From the NCBI GenBank assembly GCA_016790965.1, contig JAEUNZ010000004.1, positions 47,584 to 111,583 on the forward strand: 64,000 nt of DNA. The letters run 5' to 3'. Source of the stretch: SSSZ01 sp016790965 (GTDB taxonomy: Bacteria > Pseudomonadota > Gammaproteobacteria > Burkholderiales > Rhodocyclaceae). Positions 7,733-15,993 of this stretch are shown here, piece by piece. Numbering within the stretch: position 1 is the stretch's first letter; each line of letters starts with the position of its first letter. The notes under the pieces are model-generated. The model had not been told where the DNA came from and did not search any database. It saw nothing but the letters and a program-made list of their open reading frames with translations. The position numbers and the translations under genes are program-made.

Positions 7733-8722
7733 TCAGGCGATTTCTTCCTTGGGATCCCGCGCCATGAGTTGCTCCAGGGCGCCGCGGGCGGAGAGCTTGC
7801 CGTCGAGGACGGCGGCCACGGCGGTGGAGATGGGCATGTCGATGGCCAGTTCGGAGGCCAGTCGGGCGACTTCCCGGGCGGTGTAGACGCCTTCGGCGAC
7901 GTGGCCGAGTTCGGCGAGGATTTCCGCCAGGGTCTTGCCCTGGGCGAGGCCCAGGCCGACGCGGCGATTGCGGGAGAGGTCGCCGGTGCAGGTGAGAATG
8001 AGGTCGCCCATGCCGGCGAGGCCTAGAAAGGTTTCGCGACGAGCGCCGAGGGCGAGGCCCAGGCGGGCGATTTCGGCCAGGCCGCGGGTCATGAGCGCCG
8101 CGCGGGAATTGAGCCCGAGGCCGAGACCGTCGCAGACGCCGGTAGCGATGGCCAGCACGTTCTTGACTGCGCCACCGACTTCGACGCCGACCAGATCATC
8201 GTTGGCGTAGAGGCGCAGGCGGGCGGTGTGGAGTTCCCGCGCGCTGCGGCGGGCAAAGTCAAAGTCCCTGGCGGCAAGGGCGACGGCGGTGGGCTGACCG
8301 GCGGCGACTTCCTCGGCGAAACTGGGACCGGAGAGGACGCCGCAGACGAAGTCCTCGCCCAGCACTTCGGCGACCACCTGGTGGGGCAGGCGGCCGCTGC
8401 CGGCTTCGAAGCCCTTGCACACCCAGACCAGGGGCACGGCGCAGGCCAGGGCGGCCAAGGCTTCGGCGGTGCCGCGCAGGCCGGCGATGGGGGTGGCGAC
8501 GACGATGAGTTCGGCGTCGGCGACGGCCCGGGCGAGGTCGGTTGCGACGGCGATGGACTCGGGCAGCGGGTAGCCGGGGAGAAAGCGCCGGTTCTCGCGC
8601 CGGGCGAGGAGATCGGCGGCGACGTCCTCTTCGCGGCTCCAGAGGGTGACGCGATGGCGCCCTGCGAAGGCGATGGCCAGGGCGGTGCCCCAGGCACCGG
8701 CGGCGAGGACGGCGAGGTTCAT
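7733..8722 (-). CDS. gpsA: Glycerol-3-phosphate dehydrogenase [NAD(P)+] GpsA
   Basis: A 329-residue cytoplasmic enzyme reducing dihydroxyacetone phosphate to sn-glycerol-3-phosphate for phospholipid synthesis. Signatures are WVCKGFEAGSG, LSGPSFAEEVA, the catalytic Lys in GGAVKNVLAIATG, and GLAGMGDLILTCTGDLSRNRRVG. One oddity: the Rossmann loop is AAGAWG (residues 7-12) where GxGxxG is usual, so the first Gly is Ala. It is the last gene of the arsR-rhodanese-grxC-secB-SH3-gpsA operon. The start at 8722 aligns with homologues; longer in-frame sequence overlaps the SH3 gene. Confidence 0.93.
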   Translation of the reverse strand: MNLAVLAAGAWGTALAIAFAGRHRVTLWSREEDVAADLLARRENRRFLPGYPLPESIAVATDLARAVADAELIVVATPIAGLRGTAEALAALACAVPLVWVCKGFEAGSGRLPHQVVAEVLGEDFVCGVLSGPSFAEEVAAGQPTAVALAARDFDFARRSARELHTARLRLYANDDLVGVEVGGAVKNVLAIATGVCDGLGLGLNSRAALMTRGLAEIARLGLALGARRETFLGLAGMGDLILTCTGDLSRNRRVGLGLAQGKTLAEILAELGHVAEGVYTAREVARLASELAIDMPISTAVAAVLDGKLSARGALEQLMARDPKEEIA

Positions 8723-8735
8723 GCTGTTAACAACA

Positions 8736-9179
8736 TCAGTAGCCCCAGACCTGGGTGCTGCGCACGAAGCCGCCGGCGCCGTCCTTGTGGCGGACCTTGA
8801 TCCAGCCGGCCGCAGCGGGTTCCAGGTAATCCAGGGCAACCCATTTTTCGGCTTCGAAGACCAGGGGGGCTTCCGGTTTGTCGGACTGGCGGATTTCGGC
8901 CCGAGGCGAGGTCACGATCACCGTGCGCCGTTCGCCCAGGGCCTTGTTCTCGACCCAGGCGAGGCTGCCTTCGGCGTCCCGAACCTTGGTCCAGCCTTCC
9001 AGCAGGACGACGATCTCCACGGGAGCGTGGCGGCGGATGAGGTAAAGCTTCTTGCCCTTCTGCGAGGGGGCGTCGTACATCACCGCCACCGGGGCCTCGA
9101 TGGACCGGTACTCGACGGCGTACGCCGGCAGTGCGGCGGCCAGGAGCACCCCAAGGGCGGCGGCGATGCGGACGGCCAT
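8736..9179 (-). CDS. Exported SH3-like domain protein
   Basis: A 147-residue protein with a signal peptide (cleavage after PAYA, near residue 21). Two bacterial SH3-like repeats follow: IEAPVAVMYDAPSQKGKKLYLIRRHAPVEIVVLLEGWTKVRD-type text, then a second centred on GWIKVRHKDGAGGFVRST. Such domains usually bind peptidoglycan or act as periplasmic scaffolds. It lies 3 nt after secB and 13 nt before gpsA, so it is part of that operon. The specific function is unknown. Confidence 0.75.
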   Translation of the reverse strand: MAVRIAAALGVLLAAALPAYAVEYRSIEAPVAVMYDAPSQKGKKLYLIRRHAPVEIVVLLEGWTKVRDAEGSLAWVENKALGERRTVIVTSPRAEIRQSDKPEAPLVFEAEKWVALDYLEPAAAGWIKVRHKDGAGGFVRSTQVWGY

Positions 9180-9182
9180 GGC

Positions 9183-9650
9183 TTATTGCACCGGGGCGGT
9201 CGGGGTGGCGCCCTGTTCGGCCTGCTGCTGTTGCATGCGGGCCATGTACATGGCTTCGAAATTGACCGGCTGCAGGACAATGGCGTTGAAGCCGGCGCGG
9301 GTGACGGCGTCGGAGACCGCTTCGCGGGCGTAGGGATAGAGGATGTTGGGGCAGGCGATGGCGATGAGGGGCTCGATCTGCTCGTTGGGCACGTTCTGGA
9401 TGCGGAAGATGCCGGCCTGGCCGACTTCGACCAGGAAGACGGTCTTGTCTTCCAGCTTGGCGGTGACGGTGACCGTCAGGACCACCTCAAAGACGCCGTC
9501 GCCGACGCCGGTGCCTTGGGTGTTGAGCGTAATCTCGACCTTGGGGGCTTCACGTTCGAGGTAGATCTGGGGGGCATTGGGCACCTCGACGGAGAGATCC
9601 TTGACGTAGAGTTTTTCGATGCTGAACACCGGCTGCTGATTCTGATCCAT
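9183..9650 (-). CDS. secB: Protein-export chaperone SecB
   Basis: A 155-residue tetrameric cytosolic chaperone that holds precursors unfolded and hands them to SecA. It matches the family through IEKLYVKDLSVEVPNAPQIY, VVLTVTVTAKLEDKTVFLVEV, QAGIFRI and CPNILYPYAREAVSDAVTRAGF. The C-terminal tail (MQQQQAEQGATPTAPVQ) is the usual flexible low-complexity end. It is preceded by grxC with a 28-nt gap. Its client-delivery partner gene secA lies at the right end of this window. Confidence 0.96.
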   Translation of the reverse strand: MDQNQQPVFSIEKLYVKDLSVEVPNAPQIYLEREAPKVEITLNTQGTGVGDGVFEVVLTVTVTAKLEDKTVFLVEVGQAGIFRIQNVPNEQIEPLIAIACPNILYPYAREAVSDAVTRAGFNAIVLQPVNFEAMYMARMQQQQAEQGATPTAPVQ

Positions 9651-9678
9651 GATGGTCTTTCGGTTTGAGTAAAGGGAT

Positions 9679-9948
9679 TCAGGCGTTGTCGCCCTGGAGC
9701 AAAGGCATCAGCCCGCCCGCGGCGTCGAGGGCGACGAGGTCGTCGCAGCCGCCGACGTGGGTGTCGCCGATGTAGATTTGGGGAACGGTACGGCGTTGTG
9801 TTTTCTGCATCATTTCATCCCGCCGCTGGGGATCGAGGTCCACCCGCACCTCGTCGATTGCGCTGACCCCCCGGGCGGCCAGCAACTGCTTGGCACGGAT
9901 GCAGTAGGGGCACACCGCGGTGGTGTACATGAGGACGCGGGGCTTCAT
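9679..9948 (-). CDS. grxC: Glutaredoxin 3 (GrxC)
   Basis: An 89-residue dithiol glutaredoxin. The active site CPYC is at residues 13-16; TVPQIYIGDTHVGGCDDL provides the cis-Pro and the GG(C)xDL glutathione-binding element. It reduces disulfides and glutathione mixed disulfides in the cytoplasm. Its position between a rhodanese gene and secB matches the conserved yibN-grxC-secB-gpsA arrangement of E. coli. Confidence 0.93.
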   Translation of the reverse strand: MKPRVLMYTTAVCPYCIRAKQLLAARGVSAIDEVRVDLDPQRRDEMMQKTQRRTVPQIYIGDTHVGGCDDLVALDAAGGLMPLLQGDNA

Positions 9949-9994
9949 GGCCGGGGAGCCGGGAAACCCGAGGGGGTCTGTCGCAGCAAGGCGA

Positions 9995-10411
9995 TCACTT
10001 GCCGCGGCTGCCCTTCTTCACCGGCAGGCCCGCCTGGCGCCAGGAGTCGAATCCGCCATCGAGGCTGTAGGGACGGGCGAAGCCAGCCTTCTTCAGTTCA
10101 CCGCAGGCCTTGGCCGAACGGATGCCGGAGGCGCAACAGAGAATAACCGGGCGCTCCTTGAATTTTTCGATTTCGCCCAGGCGTTCAGCGAGCTTGCCGG
10201 CTGGGATGTGGCGTGCTTCCGGCAGGTGGCCGGAGGCGAACTCGTCGGCTTCACGCACATCGACGACCACGGCGTCCTCCCGGTTGATGAGCAGGGTGAC
10301 CTGGGCGGGATTGAGGCCGGCGGCGTTCTTGGCCAGGAACTGCCAGGCGAGGGCGAGGCCGCTGGTGACGACGACACCGATGAGAAGAATGTTCTGATTG
10401 ATGAATTCCAT
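9995..10411 (-). CDS. Membrane-anchored rhodanese-like sulfurtransferase (YibN-like)
   Basis: A 138-residue protein. One N-terminal transmembrane helix (ILLIGVVVTSGLALAWQFLA, residues 8-27) is followed by a single rhodanese domain with VVVDVREADEF, GHLPEARHIP and the active loop C93-ASGIRS; the catalytic Cys is present, so it should carry a persulfide. The ATG at 10411 is preferred over an upstream TTG; AAGG lies just ahead. It starts 11 nt after the arsR stop, directly downstream of a predicted sulfur-responsive regulator, which supports a role in sulfane-sulfur handling at the membrane. Confidence 0.85.
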   Translation of the reverse strand: MEFINQNILLIGVVVTSGLALAWQFLAKNAAGLNPAQVTLLINREDAVVVDVREADEFASGHLPEARHIPAGKLAERLGEIEKFKERPVILCCASGIRSAKACGELKKAGFARPYSLDGGFDSWRQAGLPVKKGSRGK

Positions 10412-10422
10412 GGCTGCCTTGT

Positions 10423-10740
10423 TCAATCGTCTTCGCCGCAGAACACTTCGCGCATCATGCCGATGAGCTGAAGGATGCGGGCGTCGCCGACACGGTAATA
10501 GACGCGGTTGGCATCCTTGCGCGTGAGGAGCACGTCCTTTTCACGCAGGATGGCCAGGTGCTGCGAAATGTTGCTCTGCGAAGTCCCGACCGCCTCGACG
10601 ATTTCCTGGACACAGGCTTCCTGGTCGCCGAGGACGCAGAGAATCTTGAGCCGCAAAGGGTGGGCGATGGCCTTAAGGGCTCGGGCTGCCGTCTCGATGT
10701 GTTCCTGCTTGTCCATCAGGTTGAAAGCGGGTTTTTCCAC
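10423..10740 (-). CDS. ArsR-family repressor, BigR/SqrR/YgaV-like (putative persulfide sensor)
   Basis: A 105-residue winged-helix regulator: RALKAIAHPLRLKILCVLGD, then the recognition helix TSQSNISQHLAILREKDVL and wing TRKDANRVYYRV. It lacks the ELCVCDL metal site of ArsR. It has Cys35 in LKILC and Cys101 in EVFCGEDD, 66 residues apart, the spacing and context of the two redox Cys of BigR/SqrR that form a tetrasulfide with sulfane sulfur. Cys43 is extra. GTG start at 10740 with AGAGG upstream. It leads the rhodanese-grxC-secB operon and a dyad overlaps its own -10 box, so autorepression is likely. The sensing role is inferred. Confidence 0.82.
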   Translation of the reverse strand: MEKPAFNLMDKQEHIETAARALKAIAHPLRLKILCVLGDQEACVQEIVEAVGTSQSNISQHLAILREKDVLLTRKDANRVYYRVGDARILQLIGMMREVFCGEDD

Positions 10741-10765
10741 GGAAAACCTCTATGGGGTTGGGGGG

Positions 10766-10784
10766 TTGATTATAAAATAGTCAA
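10766..10784 (-). promoter_or_regulatory. Probable ArsR-family operator overlapping the -10 box
   Basis: TTGATTATAAAATAGTCAA is a near-perfect dyad (7 of 8 arm positions pair). On the minus strand it contains TATAAT, a consensus -10 element, 25-30 nt before the arsR GTG. A repressor bound here would block the operon promoter. This fits autoregulation by the adjacent BigR/SqrR-like protein. Confidence 0.6.
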
Positions 10785-10850
10785 ATCGTTTGCACAGAGC
10801 TTTCCTGCGTTCCGAAGCGCTTTCCGGAACGCATCCCGCCTTCCCTCCCC

Positions 10851-12215
10851 TTGCGTTACGCCGTCTTCACTCTCGCCGCCGCCCTGGCGTTCGCTTTGCC
10901 CGCCGGCGCCGCCGAGCAGAAGGCCAGGCCCCGCCCAGCCAAGAGCCGCTTCGCCGCGCCCGCCGTCGCCGCGCCGGAAATCGCCGACCGCCAGGCGGAT
11001 TTGCAGGAATTGCGCGGGCGCATCGAGGCCCTGCGCAAGGATCTCGCCAGCAACGAGGAAAACAGGGCCGACGCCGCCGACCGCCTGCGCGAATCGGAAC
11101 GGGAGATTTCAAACCTCCAGCGCAGCCTGCACCGCCTGGGCAACCAGCGCGGCGAACTTCAGGCCCGCCTGAACGACCTGGGGCGCCAATCGCAAGAACT
11201 GGGGGCCACCCTGAACCAGCAGCAGGCGCAGTTGGAAAAGCTCCTCTACCGGCAGTACCTGCGCGGCAATCCGGATACCCTCCACATCGCCCTGAACGGG
11301 GACGACCCCAACCAGATGGCGCGGGATCTGCACTACTTGGCGGCCATCGCCCGCAGCCGGGCGGAGTTGGTGGCGGAAATAGGGACCACCCTGGAACGCA
11401 AGAAATCCCTCGCGGCCAGTGCCCGGGAACAGGCCGAGGCCCTGGAGGAGGTGGAGGCGGAACAGAAGAGCCAGCACCAGGAATTGCAGAAGCAACGCAA
11501 TGATCGCAAGGCGGTCCTGGCCGAGGTGGCCGACCGCGTCCAGCGGCAACGCAAGGAAATCGGCAGCCTGGAGCAGAACGAAAAACGCATGACCCAATTG
11601 GTCGAGCGCCTTTCCCGCCTGCTCGCGGCCCAGGCGGCCAAGGCAGCGCAGGAGGCCAGGGCCGCCCAGGAAGCGCGGGCGGCCCAAGCGGCTCGCCAGG
11701 CCCGCGCTCGCCCGACACCGGGGGAGGCCGACCCGCCCGCATCCGCGGAGAACTCCCGGCCACCGCCCACCCGCGCAGTGGAAGCGGAAAACCGTCTGGA
11801 ACCCGTGGCCAACAGCGGCGCCTTCGCCCGCCTGCGGGGCAGCCTTCGCCTGCCGGTGCGGGGCACACTGGCCGGGCGCTTCGGCGCCGCCCGGGAAGGT
11901 GGAGGTTCATGGAAGGGGCTCTTCATCCGCGCCAGCAGCGGCGCCGACGTGAAGGCCGTGGCGGGAGGAAGAGTCGTCTTTTCTGAATGGATGCGGGGCT
12001 TCGGCAATCTGCTCATCATCGACCACGGCGACGCATACCTGACCATCTACGGCAATAACGATTCCCTGCTCAAACAGGTGGGCGAAAGCGTACGCGGCGG
12101 CGAAACCGTGGCCATCGTGGGCAACAGCGGGGGCAATCCGGATTCCGGTTTATACTTCGAGCTTCGTCATCAGGGGCAGCCCATAGACCCCATGAAATGG
12201 GCCAGTTTGAAATGA
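10851..12215 (+). CDS. envC: Murein hydrolase activator EnvC
   Basis: A 454-residue periplasmic protein: signal peptide (cut after PAGA), a long coiled coil (about residues 45-260, heptad-rich with KAAQEARAAQEARAAQ repeats), a Pro-rich linker, and a C-terminal LytM/M23 domain. The LytM domain lacks the metal ligands: HxGxD is replaced by KGLFIRASSGAD and the final HxH by YFELRH. It should therefore activate amidases (AmiA/B type) at the septum rather than cleave peptidoglycan. The start is TTG with no clear ribosome binding site, the least certain part of the call. The stop overlaps the ctpA start (ATGA). Confidence 0.88.
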   Translation: MRYAVFTLAAALAFALPAGAAEQKARPRPAKSRFAAPAVAAPEIADRQADLQELRGRIEALRKDLASNEENRADAADRLRESEREISNLQRSLHRLGNQRGELQARLNDLGRQSQELGATLNQQQAQLEKLLYRQYLRGNPDTLHIALNGDDPNQMARDLHYLAAIARSRAELVAEIGTTLERKKSLAASAREQAEALEEVEAEQKSQHQELQKQRNDRKAVLAEVADRVQRQRKEIGSLEQNEKRMTQLVERLSRLLAAQAAKAAQEARAAQEARAAQAARQARARPTPGEADPPASAENSRPPPTRAVEAENRLEPVANSGAFARLRGSLRLPVRGTLAGRFGAAREGGGSWKGLFIRASSGADVKAVAGGRVVFSEWMRGFGNLLIIDHGDAYLTIYGNNDSLLKQVGESVRGGETVAIVGNSGGNPDSGLYFELRHQGQPIDPMKWASLK

Positions 12216-13651
12216 GCAAAGTCAAAACCATCTCCTTGGCCCTGGGCGGATTCCTCGCCGGCGCCCTCATCAGCCTGCACCTCCCTGCCCTGGCAGAAAA
12301 GGATTCCCCCGGTGCCGGCCTCCCCATCGACGACCTGCGTACCTTCGCCTCGGTATATAACGCGGTAAAGGCAGCCTACGTGGAGCCTGTGGAGGACAAG
12401 AAGATGATCGCCAACGCGATCTCGGGCATGCTCTCCAACCTGGACCCCCACTCCTCCTACCTGGACCCGGACGCCTACAAGGACTTGCAGGTGTCGACCC
12501 AGGGCGAATTCGGCGGCTTGGGCATCGAGGTGGGCATGGAGGACGGACTGGTCAAGGTGGTGTCGCCCATCGAAGACACCCCCGCTTTCCGTGCCGGCAT
12601 CAAGGCCGGCGACCTCATCTTCAAGCTGGACGATGCGCTCGTGAAGGGCATGACCCTCAATGACGCAGTCAAGAAAATGCGCGGTAAGCCCAAGACGCCG
12701 ATCAAGCTGTCGATCATCAGGAAGGGCGAAGCCAAGCCCATCGAAATCACCCTGGTGCGCGAAGTCATCAAGGTGCAGAGTGTGAAGTCCAAGGTAGTGG
12801 AACCCGGCTATGGCTGGGTGCGCATCACCCAATTCCAGGAAACCACCGGCACCAGCTTGGTCAAGCACCTGGGCGATCTGTACAAGCAGGGCAACCTGAA
12901 GGGCCTGGTCCTCGATCTGCGCAATGACCCCGGTGGCCTGCTCAACGGAGCCGTCGGCGTTTCCGCCGCCTTCCTGCCCCCGAATGCCAAAGTGGTCTCC
13001 ACCGACGGCCGCACCGAGGACGCCAAGCAGGAGTTTTTGGCCCGCCCTTCCGACTATCTGCGCGGCACCAAGGAGGACTATCTGAAGGGACTGCCCGCGG
13101 AGATCAAGAAAGTGCCCATGGTGGTTCTGGTCAATAGCGGCTCGGCGTCCGCCTCCGAAATCGTTGCCGGAGCCCTCCAGGATCACAAGCGGGCCGTCAT
13201 CATGGGCACCCAGACCTTCGGCAAGGGTTCCGTCCAGACGGTTCTGCCCCTACCCGGCAATACCGCCATCAAGCTCACCACGGCACGCTATTACACCCCC
13301 AACGGCCGCTCGATCCAGGCCAAGGGGATTGTTCCCGACATCCTGGTCGAAGAGACCGCCAATGGGACCCCCATGGCCAATTCCCGGGTGCGCGAAGCCG
13401 ACCTCGAGCGCCACCTGAACAACGACCGCGACGGCGACGCCTCCAAGGAAGCCCCCAAATCCGAGGCCAAGCCGGAAGCCAAATCCGCCCCCAAGGCCCA
13501 GCCCAAACCCGGCAAGGGCGGCGACAAGAAGGAAGACGCCGAAGACGAACTGCCACCTCGCGTCGAGTACGCGGGCAAGGGCGACTACCAGTTTGCCCAG
13601 GCCCTCAACCTTCTCAAGGGTCTGCAGATCATGCAGAATAAGACCCAGTAG
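12212..13651 (+). CDS. ctpA: C-terminal processing protease CtpA (S41A)
   Basis: A 479-residue periplasmic serine protease. N-terminal signal/anchor (ISLALGGFLAGALISLHLPALA), then the S41 N-terminal segment, a PDZ domain (GGLGIEVGMEDGLVKVVSPIEDTPAFRAGIKAGDLI) and the catalytic domain with Ser in NSGSASASEIVAGAL (near residue 310) and Lys in TQTFGKGSVQT (near 337). A Lys/Ala/Pro/Glu-rich linker precedes the C-terminal YQFAQALNLLKGLQIM. Such proteases trim envelope proteins and peptidoglycan hydrolases, a sensible partner for the 4-nt overlapping envC. Confidence 0.93.
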   Translation: MSKVKTISLALGGFLAGALISLHLPALAEKDSPGAGLPIDDLRTFASVYNAVKAAYVEPVEDKKMIANAISGMLSNLDPHSSYLDPDAYKDLQVSTQGEFGGLGIEVGMEDGLVKVVSPIEDTPAFRAGIKAGDLIFKLDDALVKGMTLNDAVKKMRGKPKTPIKLSIIRKGEAKPIEITLVREVIKVQSVKSKVVEPGYGWVRITQFQETTGTSLVKHLGDLYKQGNLKGLVLDLRNDPGGLLNGAVGVSAAFLPPNAKVVSTDGRTEDAKQEFLARPSDYLRGTKEDYLKGLPAEIKKVPMVVLVNSGSASASEIVAGALQDHKRAVIMGTQTFGKGSVQTVLPLPGNTAIKLTTARYYTPNGRSIQAKGIVPDILVEETANGTPMANSRVREADLERHLNNDRDGDASKEAPKSEAKPEAKSAPKAQPKPGKGGDKKEDAEDELPPRVEYAGKGDYQFAQALNLLKGLQIMQNKTQ

Positions 13652-13668
13652 TCTGCGCAGGAGGCACC

Positions 13669-14070
13669 ATGGGCAACCCGGACCTGAAGAAGAACCGCGA
13701 GATCCTCTTCGCCAAGTTCCCCCCCGGCCAGGTGCCCGAAGCCGCCGACGATCTGGGCCGCCTGCCCGAAGTGGCGGTCGATCCCCGCGCCGAAAAGCGC
13801 GCGGTCGGAGTCAGCTACGAGCTCACCGAACACACCCTGGAGGAGCTCGAAGTCCATCTGGAGGACAAGGGCTACCACCTGGACAATACCCTGATGAGCA
13901 AGCTCACCCGGGCCCTCATCCACTACATCGAGGACACCCAGCTGCACAACCTGGGCGCCCCGGAGAAACGCCTCAAGCGTTCTTCCCAGGAAGCCTACGT
14001 CAAAGCCTGGGAGCACCATCCCCACGGTGACCACGACGAAACACCGCCGGAGTGGCGCGAATACAAGTAG
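13669..14070 (+). CDS. Conserved-looking small protein of unknown function
   Basis: I do not recognise a family. The 133-residue product is charged and predicted soluble, with no signal peptide. A central region (YELTEHTLEELEVHLEDKGYHLDNTLMSKLTRALIHYIEDTQLHN) looks helical and amphipathic. The C-terminus is His/Asp/Glu-rich (EHHPHGDHDETPPEW) and might bind metal. It has a proper start with GGAGG upstream, follows ctpA by 17 nt and precedes the ThiF/MoeB gene by 83 nt, so co-transcription with envC-ctpA is likely. Confidence 0.65.
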   Translation: MGNPDLKKNREILFAKFPPGQVPEAADDLGRLPEVAVDPRAEKRAVGVSYELTEHTLEELEVHLEDKGYHLDNTLMSKLTRALIHYIEDTQLHNLGAPEKRLKRSSQEAYVKAWEHHPHGDHDETPPEWREYK

Positions 14071-14153
14071 GGAACGAGGGATGGGGGAAGGGTTGCCCCC
14101 GCCGCATCTCTACCGGTCCAGCCCACCTTCTAGCTCCCCCTTCTCACACCTCC

Positions 14154-14999
14154 ATGAACGACTCCCAACTCCTCCGCTACAGCCGCCACATCCTGCTGGA
14201 CGATCTGGGCATTGAGGGGCAGGAGCGGCTACTGGCAGCCCACGCGGTGGTGATCGGTGCCGGCGGACTGGGTTCGCCGGCGGCGCTCTATCTCGCCTCG
14301 GCGGGAGTGGGCAAGATCACCCTGGTGGATGGCGACGAAGTGGACTTCACCAATTTGCAGCGGCAAATCCTCCACACACAGGAGCGTGTCGGGCAGGCCA
14401 AGGTGCTTTCCGGCCGCACGGCCCTGGCCCAGATCAACCCGGAAATCGACGTCGTGGCGCGGCACGAGCGCCTGGAGGGTGAAGCGCTGGATGCCCTGAT
14501 CGCCACGGCCGACGTAGTCCTCGACTGCTGCGACAACTTCAGTACCCGGCATGCCGTGAATCGGGCCTGCGTGCACCACAGGAAGCCTCTGGTCTCGGGA
14601 GCCGCCATCCGTTTCGATGGTCAGATCAGCGTGTACGACATGTCCCGGGACGACTCGCCCTGCTACCACTGTCTTTTCCCCGAGGGGGAGGACGTGGAGG
14701 AAGTGCGCTGCGCGGTGATGGGCGTGTTTGCGCCCCTGACCGGCATCATCGGCACCATGCAGGCGGCTGAGGCCCTGAAACTGATTGCCGGCATCGGCGA
14801 ATCCCTGGCCGGACGGCTGTTGCTGCTCGACACCCAGGAGATGGAGTGGCGCAGCGTCCGCTTCAAGAAGGATCCGGGCTGTGTCGTGTGCGGCCCTACG
14901 CCGGCCGGGCAAGCACCCGGATATCTGCCCCGACCTGCCGCACATCGCGAAGCCTCAGGCGCCTCCTGTCGTCCAGACTTGTCAGGGCGGACAGGTTGA
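14154..14999 (+). CDS. moeB: ThiF/MoeB/HesA-family adenylyltransferase
   Basis: A 281-residue E1-like enzyme that adenylates the C-terminal Gly of a ubiquitin-like sulfur carrier (MoaD or ThiS). Motifs: RYSRHILLDDLGIEGQERL, nucleotide loop GAGGLGSP, DFTNLQRQILH, DCCDNFSTRHAVN, and zinc Cys pairs CYHC and CVVC. MoeB versus ThiF cannot be settled here. The last ~34 residues (after CGPTPAG) are read from DNA that also encodes the end of ribD on the other strand (104-nt convergent overlap). Homologues normally end near the CxxC, so this tail is probably accidental. Confidence 0.88.
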   Translation: MNDSQLLRYSRHILLDDLGIEGQERLLAAHAVVIGAGGLGSPAALYLASAGVGKITLVDGDEVDFTNLQRQILHTQERVGQAKVLSGRTALAQINPEIDVVARHERLEGEALDALIATADVVLDCCDNFSTRHAVNRACVHHRKPLVSGAAIRFDGQISVYDMSRDDSPCYHCLFPEGEDVEEVRCAVMGVFAPLTGIIGTMQAAEALKLIAGIGESLAGRLLLLDTQEMEWRSVRFKKDPGCVVCGPTPAGQAPGYLPRPAAHREASGASCRPDLSGRTG

Positions 15000-15993
15000 A
15001 AAGCCCCCGGGCCTCGCTGCCGATGAGGCAGGGCGCCAGGTAGAGCAGGAATTCGTCCACCAGGCCTTCGCGCAGCAGGGAGCCGTTGAGCTTGAAGCCG
15101 GCTTCGGCATGAACCTCATTGACGCCGCGGCTGGCCAGCTCGGCCAGCACTCCGGCAAGGTCGACCTTGCCGGCAGCATTGGGCTGAATGAAGACCTCGG
15201 CCCCCGCCGCCTCCAGAGCGGCGATGCGACCCCGATCCGTCACCGCCCCCGCCACCAGGACATTGCCTCCCTTGAGGATGCGGGCGCCCAGCGGCGTCTC
15301 CAGCCGGCTATCCACCACCACGCGCAAGGGCTGACGGGGAGTTTCCACCTCCCGCACGGTGAGTCTTGGATCGTCATCCTTGACCGTGCCGATACCGGTA
15401 AGGATGGCACAGGCCCGCGCCCGCCAGCGGTGCCCGTCACGTCGCGCCTCGGCACCGGTGATCCACTGACTGGCGCCATTGCCGAGCGCAGTCTGGCCGT
15501 CCAGGCTGGCGGCGGCTTTGAGCCGTAGCCAGGGGCGCCCCCGGGTCATGCGGGCGACGAAGCCGATATTGAGTTCCCTGGCCTCGTGTTCCATCAGACC
15601 GCAGGCGGTGGCAATCCCCGCCGCCTCTAGCGCGGCGAAGCCCTGCCCCGCCACCAGCGGATTGGGATCGGCCATGGCAGCGACCACCCGGGCGACCCCT
15701 GCGGCAATCAGGGCGTCGGTACAGGGCGGTGTGCGGCCGTGGTGATTGCAGGGTTCCAGGGTCACATAGGCGGTGGCACCCCGGGCCGTCCCCCCCGCTG
15801 CCGCGAGGGCCAGGGGCTCGGCGTGGGGCTCGCCGGCACGGGCATGCCAACCTTCGCCCACCACGACGCCGTCCCGCACCACGAGGCAGCCGACTCGGGG
15901 ATTGGGCGAAGTGCTGTAAAGCCCCTGTTCCGCCAGGCGCAGGGCGCGGGCCATGAAGGCGTGGTCGGCGGCCGAGAAGCTCACAGCGGTCAC
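14896..15993 (-). CDS. ribD: Riboflavin biosynthesis deaminase/reductase RibD
   Basis: A 365-residue bifunctional enzyme of riboflavin synthesis. The N-terminal deaminase domain carries the zinc motifs H57-AE and PCNHHGRTPPC. The C-terminal reductase domain starts around RPWLRLKAAASLDGQTAL and includes WITGAEARRDGHRWRARACAILTGIGTV and HAEAGFKLNGSLLREGLVDE. The two domains act in sequence on the GTP-cyclohydrolase product. Its ATG overlaps the nrdR stop (4 nt); nrdR-ribD coupling is widespread in proteobacteria. The 3' end overlaps the ThiF/MoeB frame by 104 nt. Confidence 0.95.
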   Translation of the reverse strand: MTAVSFSAADHAFMARALRLAEQGLYSTSPNPRVGCLVVRDGVVVGEGWHARAGEPHAEPLALAAAGGTARGATAYVTLEPCNHHGRTPPCTDALIAAGVARVVAAMADPNPLVAGQGFAALEAAGIATACGLMEHEARELNIGFVARMTRGRPWLRLKAAASLDGQTALGNGASQWITGAEARRDGHRWRARACAILTGIGTVKDDDPRLTVREVETPRQPLRVVVDSRLETPLGARILKGGNVLVAGAVTDRGRIAALEAAGAEVFIQPNAAGKVDLAGVLAELASRGVNEVHAEAGFKLNGSLLREGLVDEFLLYLAPCLIGSEARGLFNLSALTSLDDRRRLRLRDVRQVGADIRVLARPA

